Assembly (NCBI GenBank): GCA_016781705.1
Contig: JADDPV010000102.1
Location: 772 to 10,062 of the forward strand
Origin: Rubrobacter sp.
Lineage (GTDB): Bacteria > Actinomycetota > Rubrobacteria > Rubrobacterales > Rubrobacteraceae
Reading direction: 5' to 3'
DNA length: 9,291 nucleotides
The notes below the pieces were generated by a model, which saw only the letters and a list, made by a program, of their open reading frames with translations, searched no databases and was not told the DNA's origin. Position numbers and translations under genes: made by a program. Shown piece after piece: positions 1-5,301 of the stretch (the stretch's first letter is position 1; every line of letters begins with the position of its first letter).

Positions 1-1
1 C

Positions 2-187
2 GAGGTGGTCCTCGCCATGCGCAAGGGCATCCCCATAGGGGAGCTCTCCCAGACGGTCCACGCCTACCCGACCCTCTCCGAGGGCGTGAAGAAGGCCGCC
101 GACAGCTACTACCGCGAGAAGCTCTTCGGCGGACCCACCAAGAAGTTGCTGGGGGCGTTCTTCGGGGTCAGGCGCCTGCTGCCCTGA
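2..187 (+). CDS. C-terminal end of a MerA/lipoamide dehydrogenase-like FAD/NAD(P) oxidoreductase (5' truncated by window)
   Basis: Open from the first bases of the window to TGA at 185-187, giving 61 residues. The sequence VHAYPTLSEGVKKAADSYY matches the C-terminal dimerization domain of class I pyridine nucleotide-disulfide oxidoreductases, where this segment caps the active site of the partner subunit. In lipoamide dehydrogenase and glutathione reductase the motif is HPTxxE; here the His is Tyr (AYPTLSE), as in many MerA-like 'mercuric reductase family' proteins. There is no C-terminal Cys pair, so a true Hg(II) reductase is not supported. The last ~18 residues (GGPTKKLLGAFFGVRRLLP) form a basic, hydrophobic tail beyond the usual domain end. 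The N-terminal FAD and NAD domains lie outside the window. The family call is good; the substrate is unknown. Confidence 0.82.
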   Translation, partial: EVVLAMRKGIPIGELSQTVHAYPTLSEGVKKAADSYYREKLFGGPTKKLLGAFFGVRRLLP

Positions 188-257
188 CCCCTGGCACTGT
201 CGTATGGAGCTCTACCTTGTGGGTTGCCCCAATCCGGGACCGGGAGGCAAAGCGAAC

Positions 258-338
258 TTGAAGCTCCGCATGTTACCGATCGCCGCGCTGATCGCGGTCG
301 TGAGCTTGACGCTTCTTGCCGCCCGCTGCGGCGGATCC
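258..338 (+). pseudogene. Lipoprotein signal-peptide remnant
   Basis: Read from TTG 258 or ATG 270, this frame encodes a basic start (LKLR), a hydrophobic core (MLPIAALIAVVSLTLLAA) and then RCGGSASG. It looks like the signal peptide and lipobox of an actinobacterial lipoprotein, such as an ABC-transporter solute-binding protein. The expected L-A-A-G-C lipobox reads L-A-A-R-C, with Arg at the -1 position (Cys codon 327-329), which would normally block lipidation. No mature domain follows. At about 339 the DNA becomes a copy of an osmC start region, and this frame runs on as low-complexity Arg/Gly sequence to a stop at 443. I read it as the 5' scrap of a lipoprotein gene left at a recombination junction; it could also be chance hydrophobic coding. 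Confidence 0.45.
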
Positions 339-412
339 GCGAGCGGGAAGGAGGACCGACGGCATGAACGATTCGGAGAACGGGCGGGTGGTCGCGCGCA
401 CAGAGGGCGCCC
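339..412 (+). repeat. Left copy of an imperfect direct repeat (osmC ribosome-binding site and first codons)
   Basis: Aligned without gaps to 9075-9148, it matches at 64 of 74 positions. It carries a strong Shine-Dalgarno sequence (AAGGAGG, 348-354), a 9-base spacer and ATG 364, and encodes MNDSENGRVVARTEGA against MSNSENGRVVVRTEGA in the right copy. Several coding differences are silent (CGG/CGC, ACA/ACG, GAG/GAA, GGC/GGA), so this is a diverged homologous copy rather than a fresh duplication. Similarity stops abruptly on both sides. Confidence 0.85.
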
Positions 413-1239
413 ATCGGGGTCTCCAAGGTGGGCGGCACGCTGAAGGGCGGCGTCCGGGACGGCACCTGCATCACCTCGACCCTCCGCTACTCCCGCCGGG
501 GGCTGCGGGAGGGCGCGTCCCGGCCCGCGGCGGCGACTGCGAGCCTGCGAGCCGGGCGCTCTACGTCGCCGCCAAGGCCCCCCGGGCCGGGTTCGCGAAG
601 ACGCGGCTCGGGAGGGTCATCGGCGACGAGGAGGCGATCGTCCTCTACAAGGCCTTCCTGCGCGATCTGGCCGCGCGCTTCTCGGAGGCCCCCTTCGCGC
701 TCGGCTGGTACGTCACGCCCCCCGACGCCTGGCCGGAGGAGTTCGCCCCGCTCGTAGGCGGGTGCGGGCGGGTCCTATTTCAGGGGGAGGGCGACCTGAC
801 CGAGCGGCAAGAGGAGCTGTTCCGGGGGGCACGGGGAAGGGGGGAGGATCGCGTCGTCCTGATCGGCTCCGACTCGCCTCACCTGACGGTGGGGGTCGTG
901 GAGCAGGCCTTCCGGGCGCTGGACCGGCGGGACCTCGTCTTCGCGCCGACCCACGACGGCGGGTATTGCCTCATCGGCATGCGCGGCTTCCACGACGTTC
1001 TGCGGGGGGTGGAGATGAGCACGGGCACGGAGCTGGACGGCGTCCTCGCCGCGGCCCGGCTCCGCGGCCTGTCGGTCGAACTCATGGAGGCGACCTTCGA
1101 CGTCGACCACGCCGAGGATTTGGAGCGCTTGAGGAGTATCGTCCCCCACCGGCCGGACCTCGCCGCGACGGGGGACGCCCTCGAGTCCCTCGGGCTGATG
1201 GGGGAGGCGCCCCGTACGGCCGACGGGGAGGGCCCGTAA
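364..1239 (+). CDS. TIGR04282-family (DUF2064) arsenosugar-type glycosyl/nucleotidyltransferase with foreign N-terminus
   Basis: A 291-residue protein. The recognisable domain begins near residue 65 (ALYVAAKAPRAGFAKTRL) and carries the family landmarks: IGSDSPHL (167-174) for nucleotide/metal binding, DGGYCLIG (198-205), and DVDHAEDL (246-253). The fold is GT-A/CofC-like, and the family was first described as a 'transferase associated with radical SAM/seleno-domain proteins', now tied to arsenosugar biosynthesis. The role is presumably activating or transferring a modified sugar in the cytoplasm. Family members normally start within a few residues of the domain; here about 64 extra residues precede it. 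No ATG, GTG or TTG exists in frame between GTG 388 and the domain, so translation must use ATG 364 (SD AAGGAGG, 9-base spacer) or GTG 388, both inside an osmC-like start region. Residues ~17-50 are low-complexity Gly/Arg/His/Pro and probably non-native. The domain call is firm; the start and function of the N-terminus are not. Confidence 0.85.
   Translation: MNDSENGRVVARTEGAHRGLQGGRHAEGRRPGRHLHHLDPPLLPPGAAGGRVPARGGDCEPASRALYVAAKAPRAGFAKTRLGRVIGDEEAIVLYKAFLRDLAARFSEAPFALGWYVTPPDAWPEEFAPLVGGCGRVLFQGEGDLTERQEELFRGARGRGEDRVVLIGSDSPHLTVGVVEQAFRALDRRDLVFAPTHDGGYCLIGMRGFHDVLRGVEMSTGTELDGVLAAARLRGLSVELMEATFDVDHAEDLERLRSIVPHRPDLAATGDALESLGLMGEAPRTADGEGP
407..545 (+). other. Unidentified coding-like fragment in the +2 frame inside the N-terminus of the TIGR04282 gene
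   Basis: In the frame starting at 407 nearly every codon ends in G or C up to about 545, while the frame used by the surrounding gene has many A/T-ending codons until about 505. The alternative reading (APIGVSKVGGTLKGG, then VRDGTCITSTLRYSRRG) is less repetitive than the one used. This is the signature of a fragment from some other gene, out of frame with the ORF it now interrupts. I do not recognise the family. Confidence 0.35.
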
Positions 1240-1316
1240 AGAGGGTTGAGAGCGCCGGACCCGCGCCGACGCGGGGCCGGCCAGTCGTGGCAGAGAGGCG
1301 AAAGGAGCGGCGACGC

Positions 1317-1421
1317 ATGACGAGCAAGAGCCCCACAGAGGGCGTCCACGTCGCCCCGGCGCGGTGCCGGCGGGAGGGATCGGGCGCCGTCGACCGCGCC
1401 CCGAACCGGAAGGCCCCATGA
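1317..1421 (+). CDS. Small ORF (34 aa), translationally coupled to the phosphorylase gene
   Basis: It begins at ATG 1317 behind a clear Shine-Dalgarno (AAAGGAG, 1301-1307, 9-base spacer) and ends at TGA 1419-1421, sharing ATGA with the start of the phosphorylase at 1418. The product (MTSKSPTEGVHVAPARCRRE followed by 14 further residues rich in Arg, Pro and Ala) has one Cys and no hydrophobic segment or known domain. The strong SD and exact 4-base overlap favour real translation and coupling. It could be a leader peptide feeding ribosomes to the next gene, or the two joined ends of a gene that lost its middle. Function is unknown. Confidence 0.45.
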   Translation: MTSKSPTEGVHVAPARCRREGSGAVDRAPNRKAP

Positions 1422-2266
1422 TAGACGTCGGCATCATCACCGGCTCGGGCATCTACCGCCTCCCCGAAGAAGGGGGGCTTCGCCGGGTCGAGACCCGCTT
1501 CGGGGAGGCGCGGGTCGCGGTGACGAAGGCCGGTCCCTGGCGGGTGGGAAGCATCCCCCGGCACGGGGAGGGGCACGATCACCTGCCACACACGATCCCC
1601 CACCGGGCGAACCTGACGGCGCTCAAGCAGCTCGGGGCTCGGGCGGTCCTCGCGACGACCACGGTGGGGGCCATAGACCCCGACGTGCGCTTGGGGCGCC
1701 CCATCCTCTTCGACGACCTGTTCTTTCCCGGCAACCACCTCCCAAACGGAGGAGCGTGCACCCTCTTCACCGAGCCCGGAGACCCGGAGCGCGGGCACCT
1801 CATCCAGAGCGAGCCCTTCTCCCCGCGCCTCCGGCGCAGGGCGGAGCTCGCGGCCGGGACGCTGGGGCTGGAGGTCACCGTCGGAGGGGTGTACGGCCAC
1901 ACCAACGGTCCGCGGTTCGAGACGCGGGCGGAGGTCCGATGGCTCCGGGCGGCGGGCGTGGCGGCGGTGAGCCAGACCTGCGGCCCCGAGGCGGTGCTGG
2001 CCGGGGAGCTGGGGCTCCCCTACGGGCTCGTGGGCTTCCCGGTGAACCACGCGGCGGGGGTCTCGGAACCGGAGCCGAAGGAGGCGCTGGAACGCCTGCT
2101 CGGGCTGTCGGCCGAGGTCCTGTCCCGGCTCGTGCTGCGGACGGCGGCGACGCTAAAGGAGGCAGACCTGACCTACGACCACGGGTACGTTCACAGGGTC
2201 GAGGGAGGAGTGGCCGACAACAAGGCCGGCCCCCCGTCCGACGTCACGGTCCGGGGGAGCCCGTAG
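1418..2266 (+). CDS. MTAP/PNP-family purine nucleoside phosphorylase, likely 6-oxopurine (methylthioinosine phosphorylase-like)
   Basis: 282 residues, the usual family length. It cleaves the glycosidic bond of a purine nucleoside with phosphate, giving free base and a ribose-1-phosphate. Landmarks: GIITGSGIY (5-13), the phosphate-binding IPRHGEGH (46-53), GPRFETRAE (164-172) and PVNHAAG (208-214). Human MTAP has Ser in GPRFS and Asp in the later loop, fitting adenine. Here Glu168 and Asn210 match the Glu201/Asn243 pair of 6-oxopurine phosphorylases, and VNxAAG resembles bacterial methylthioinosine phosphorylases. ATG 1418 is chosen because MIDVGIITGSG is the normal family start; the upstream in-frame GTG 1364 lacks an SD. 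The neighbouring TIGR04282 gene and downstream radical SAM gene suggest it acts on a 5'-substituted deoxynucleoside in a secondary pathway rather than in plain methionine salvage. The family is firm; the oxopurine preference and pathway role are inferred. Confidence 0.88.
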   Translation: MIDVGIITGSGIYRLPEEGGLRRVETRFGEARVAVTKAGPWRVGSIPRHGEGHDHLPHTIPHRANLTALKQLGARAVLATTTVGAIDPDVRLGRPILFDDLFFPGNHLPNGGACTLFTEPGDPERGHLIQSEPFSPRLRRRAELAAGTLGLEVTVGGVYGHTNGPRFETRAEVRWLRAAGVAAVSQTCGPEAVLAGELGLPYGLVGFPVNHAAGVSEPEPKEALERLLGLSAEVLSRLVLRTAATLKEADLTYDHGYVHRVEGGVADNKAGPPSDVTVRGSP

Positions 2267-2285
2267 AATGGGGGTCGGTGGCGAC

Positions 2286-2314
2286 GGGCCCGACATCCGG
2301 GAAATGTCGGGCTC
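2286..2314 (+). terminator. Hairpin 20 bp after the phosphorylase gene (possible terminator or attenuator)
   Basis: GCCCGACAT (2288-2296) and ATGTCGGGC (2304-2312) form a perfect 9-bp stem with a 7-base loop, extendable by a G-T and a G-C pair. No run of T follows, so intrinsic termination is uncertain. Its position just after the stop codon and before a structured leader suggests a transcript end or processing site. Confidence 0.45.
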
Positions 2315-2580
2315 CACCTACGGGGCTCTCGGGTCTGGGGGCGGTCGGTAGCGAGACCGATGGAGCTCGGTGAAGGTAACGGGAAGCTTGAGACAAGCAC
2401 ACCGGGTGTCTGGGCTTTTGGGGAGGAACGTATGTTCGGGAAATCGTACGGTAAGGACCTCAAAAGGTGCTCATTTCGTGCTCTGAGCGGAGTGATCATC
2501 GCGAGCCGATGTGATTCGGAGTAGGGGCGCGGGCTAAGACGTCGTTCACGCTGCTAGGGCGAATCTTCGAAAGGATACCG
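2315..2580 (+). promoter_or_regulatory. Structured leader / promoter region upstream of the MFS-flavoprotein-radical SAM operon
   Basis: No gene is seen between 2267 and 2580, and base composition is more AT-rich than the flanking genes from about 2380 on. Three small hairpins are packed together: CGGTC/GACCG (2342-2346/2355-2359), GCTTG-AGA-CAAGC (2386-2398) and ACACC-G-GGTGT (2399-2409). Further down GTGCTC occurs twice, 11 bp apart (2467-2472, 2478-2483), a spacing of one helical turn that could suit a regulator. An SD (AAGGA, 2571-2575) sits 5 bases before the MFS ATG. I could not match the fold to a known riboswitch and see no convincing -35/-10 pair, so the control role is inferred from position and structure. 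Confidence 0.4.
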
Positions 2581-3969
2581 ATGAGGAGAAATCTGGTCGA
2601 AAATCCACTATTGCGGGCCCTCGACGCTGCGCCCTGGCGACCGATACACACCAGGCTGACGGTTGCCTTGGCGGCGGCGTGGCTCCTGGACGCTTTCGAG
2701 GTGAAGATAATCGGGTCGATAATCCCGACAATAACGGAGCAGTGGGGGCTCTCCGAGCTGCAGGGGGTCTCCCTGGTTGCGATCTGGCTGCTCGGGATCA
2801 TGGTGGGGGCACAAGGGGCGGGCATCCTGGCCGACCGCTTCGGTCGCAGGAGGCTCTTCCTCGTGACGCTCCTGTTCTACGCGGGCTTCACCTTCCTGTG
2901 CGCCTTCTCCGTAAACTTCGAGATGCTCATGGTCTTGAGGTTCCTGACGGCCATGGGCGTCGGAGCGGAGTATTCCGTGATAAACGCCGCGATCAGCGAG
3001 TTCATCCCGGCCCGCTACCGGGGCCGGGCAAACGCCGGGGTGATGAGCGCCTGGGGCATAGGGGCGCTCCTGGCCGCCGGGTTGGGTGGGATCGTCCTCT
3101 CGTACTTCCCCGCGGAGATCGGTTGGCGCGTCGGTTTCGGCGTCGGGGCGGTGATGGCGCTCATGGCCGTCTTCGCCCGCCGGGCGCTGCCCGAGTCCCC
3201 CCGCTGGCTCCTGCGCCAGGGGGACGAGGACGAGGCGAAGAGGGTGGTCCGGGAGGTGGCCGGCACCTCCGGTATCTCCTCAGCGGAGGCCCCGACCGGC
3301 GAGGGGTACGCCCCGAGGTCCGCGGGCTCCTTGGCGAGCCTCTTCCGACGGGCCCCGGGGCGGGTGGCCCTGGGCGCTTCCCTGGACTTCGCCGAGGCCG
3401 CCGGGTACTACGGGTTGTTCGCGATGTTCACCGTGCTGGTGGTGCCCGCGGTCGGGATCTCTGCCACGGGGGTCACGACGTACCTGTTCTGGGGCGGTGC
3501 CGGCGCCCTGGTCGGCGGGTTGCTGGTCGCGGCCGCTATGGACAGGTTCCCCCGCGTCCTGATCGTCACGGCCGCCTACGCGGTCGCCGCCGCCAGCATG
3601 CTCGTCATGACCGTCGCCACGGCCGCGGGCGACCCCGGGGCGGTGTTCTGGGCGTTCGTCTTCGCCAACCTGGCGGGGACCGCGGCCTGGGTCTCGGCCT
3701 ACCCGACCTTCACCGAGCTCTTCCCGACCCACTTGCGGGCGTCGGGCGTCGGGTTCTCCGTGCTCGTGGGGCGCGTCGGGGCCGCCGTCTCCTCCATAGG
3801 GCTCGCCGCGATCGCCGCGGCTTTCAGCCTCACCTTGGCCTTCGCGATCCTGGCCGGGTTCTGGCTCATCGGGGTGGTGGCGATGCTGCTCTGGGCCCGG
3901 GGCGGTCCCGAGGGGGCGAACGCCTCGCTGGAGCGGCTGGAATCGCGCCTCGGGGGGGGCGCGGCCTGA
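2581..3969 (+). CDS. MFS transporter (sugar/organic-acid porter type)
   Basis: 462 residues, a typical length for a 12-helix major facilitator. An amphipathic start leads into helix 1 (LTVALAAAWLLDAFEVKIIG), with acidic Asp37 and Glu40. Motif A is GILADRFGRRR (81-91) in the loop between helices 2 and 3. Helix 4 has the RFLTAMGVGAEY pattern. PESPRWLL (204-211) begins the central cytoplasmic loop, as in the sugar-porter and aromatic-acid families, and six more hydrophobic segments follow. SD AAGGA lies 5 bases before ATG 2581. The stop overlaps the next gene's start (TGATG at 3967-3971), so the two are translationally coupled. It is the first gene of the operon and probably carries the pathway's substrate or product across the membrane. 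The family gives no reliable hint of direction or cargo; export of a sugar-like product is inferred from context only. Confidence 0.9.
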   Translation: MRRNLVENPLLRALDAAPWRPIHTRLTVALAAAWLLDAFEVKIIGSIIPTITEQWGLSELQGVSLVAIWLLGIMVGAQGAGILADRFGRRRLFLVTLLFYAGFTFLCAFSVNFEMLMVLRFLTAMGVGAEYSVINAAISEFIPARYRGRANAGVMSAWGIGALLAAGLGGIVLSYFPAEIGWRVGFGVGAVMALMAVFARRALPESPRWLLRQGDEDEAKRVVREVAGTSGISSAEAPTGEGYAPRSAGSLASLFRRAPGRVALGASLDFAEAAGYYGLFAMFTVLVVPAVGISATGVTTYLFWGGAGALVGGLLVAAAMDRFPRVLIVTAAYAVAAASMLVMTVATAAGDPGAVFWAFVFANLAGTAAWVSAYPTFTELFPTHLRASGVGFSVLVGRVGAAVSSIGLAAIAAAFSLTLAFAILAGFWLIGVVAMLLWARGGPEGANASLERLESRLGGGAA

Positions 3970-5300
3970 TGCGGGTCGCGGAGCCGGGGCCCATCCGGTG
4001 CGCGGTGCTCGGCGCCGGCCCCGTTGGGCTGGAAGCCGCCCTGTACGCCGCCGTTCTCGGCATGGACGTGGCCGTCCACGAGCGGGGCGAGGAGATCGCC
4101 GCCAGCGTGCGAGATTGGGGGCATGTAAGGATGTTCTCCCCCTTTGGCATGAACCGTTCGCCTCTTGGCGCCGGGCTTCTCGCCGAGGCCGGTCACGATC
4201 TGACGGAAGACGGAGCGTACCAGAGCGGCGCGGAGTACGTCGAGAACTACCTGAGGCCGCTGGCCGAGTTGCCCCTCCTGGCGGGGCGCGTGGAGCTCGG
4301 CGCCCGCCTCGTCTCCGTCGGCAAGGACGGGCTGGTCAAGGGGGATCTCATAGGCCGAAAGACGCGGTTAGAGAGCCCGTTCCGCCTGCTCATCCAGGGA
4401 GCCGACGGGGCGGAGCGGATCTCCCGCGCCGACGTCGTGCTCGACTGCACGGGCATGTATGCCAGCCCCAACTGGCTGGGCAACGGCGGCATCCCGGCCA
4501 TGGGCGAGCGCGCGCTGCGGGGCCGCATCTCGTACCGCCTGCCCGACGCGCTCGGGGCCGACCGCCGGACCTACGCGGGTAAGACGACGCTGCTCGCGGG
4601 CGGCGGCTACTCGGCGGCGACGACGCTCTTGGGGCTGCTTGCGCTCTCCCGGGAAGCGCCCGGCACCCGGGTCGTCTGGTTGACGAACCGCGACGATCCC
4701 CGCCTCCCGGTCATAGCCGACGATCCCCTACCGCGTAGGGCCGCGCTCACCGAAGAGGCCAACCGGATCGCGGCGGACGGCGACGCGAACCTCGTCCGCG
4801 TATCGGGCGGCTCCGTCGAAGAGATCCGGGCGACGGGCGACGAGGGGTTTCGCGTGAGCATCGGCACGGGCCCGGCACGCGAGGTGGCGGTGGACCGCGT
4901 CGTGGCGAACGTGGGCTACGCGCCCGACAACTCGCTCTACAGCGAGCTGCAGGTCCACGAGTGCTACGCGTCGCGCGGGCCGATGAACCTGGCGGCGGCG
5001 CTCCTGGCCGCGGGCGGCGACGGGAACGACTGCTTGGCCGTGCCTCCGCTGGGGGCCGCGACGCTCGGGAACCCCGAGCCGGGCTTCTTCATCCTCGGGT
5101 CCAAGAGCTACGGAAAGGGGTTCAACTTCCTGCTGAAGACGGGCCTGGAGCAGATCCGCGACGCGTTTACCCTGATCTCCGGCCGGCCGGAGCTGGACCT
5201 CTACCGCGAGAGTCCCCGACGGACGCCGGGCTGGAGGCCATCCGAAAGGAGACGGAGCTTGGAATACGACCGTTACGACGAGCGAGGAGGGGCGGTTTAG
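3969..5300 (+). CDS. Two-dinucleotide-domain FAD/NAD(P)H oxidoreductase, flavin monooxygenase-like
   Basis: 443 residues from ATG 3969, which overlaps the MFS stop (TGATG). The FAD-binding Rossmann motif GAGPVG (15-20) follows a short lead-in; a second Rossmann motif GGGYSA (211-216) marks the NAD(P)H domain. LDCTGMYASPNW and VVANVGYAPDN are the usual junction strands of FMO/TrxB-fold enzymes, and GFFILGSKSYGKGFNF (372-387) near the C-terminus is the segment that closes over FAD. There is no CxxC pair, so it is not a thioredoxin reductase; N-hydroxylating or FMO-type monooxygenation, or flavin oxidation of a pathway intermediate, are the likely choices. The next gene starts one base after its stop, so it belongs to the operon with the transporter and radical SAM fusion. 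The cofactor fold is firm. Substrate is unknown; arsenic clusters can carry flavin monooxygenases (ArsO), but I see no specific match. Confidence 0.85.
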   Translation: MRVAEPGPIRCAVLGAGPVGLEAALYAAVLGMDVAVHERGEEIAASVRDWGHVRMFSPFGMNRSPLGAGLLAEAGHDLTEDGAYQSGAEYVENYLRPLAELPLLAGRVELGARLVSVGKDGLVKGDLIGRKTRLESPFRLLIQGADGAERISRADVVLDCTGMYASPNWLGNGGIPAMGERALRGRISYRLPDALGADRRTYAGKTTLLAGGGYSAATTLLGLLALSREAPGTRVVWLTNRDDPRLPVIADDPLPRRAALTEEANRIAADGDANLVRVSGGSVEEIRATGDEGFRVSIGTGPAREVAVDRVVANVGYAPDNSLYSELQVHECYASRGPMNLAAALLAAGGDGNDCLAVPPLGAATLGNPEPGFFILGSKSYGKGFNFLLKTGLEQIRDAFTLISGRPELDLYRESPRRTPGWRPSERRRSLEYDRYDERGGAV

Positions 5301-5301
5301 C

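Noticed and set aside
2..187. True mercuric reductase (merA)
   Set aside because: The C-terminal Cys pair needed for Hg(II) handling is absent and the N-terminal domains are not in the window; only the wider family is supported.
1334..1344. 11-base match CACAGAGGGCG to 399-409 in the osmC-like stub
   Set aside because: Similarity does not extend on either side; too short in GC-rich DNA to count as a third repeat copy.
1082..2050. Long reverse-strand open frame opposite the TIGR04282 and phosphorylase genes
   Set aside because: It is a by-product of high GC: the translation is rich in Arg, Pro and Gly, has no domain, and the forward genes explain the codon pattern.
2315..2580. SAM or cobalamin riboswitch before the MFS gene
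   Set aside because: The hairpins do not include the conserved core sequences of those classes that I can recall, so no class is assigned.
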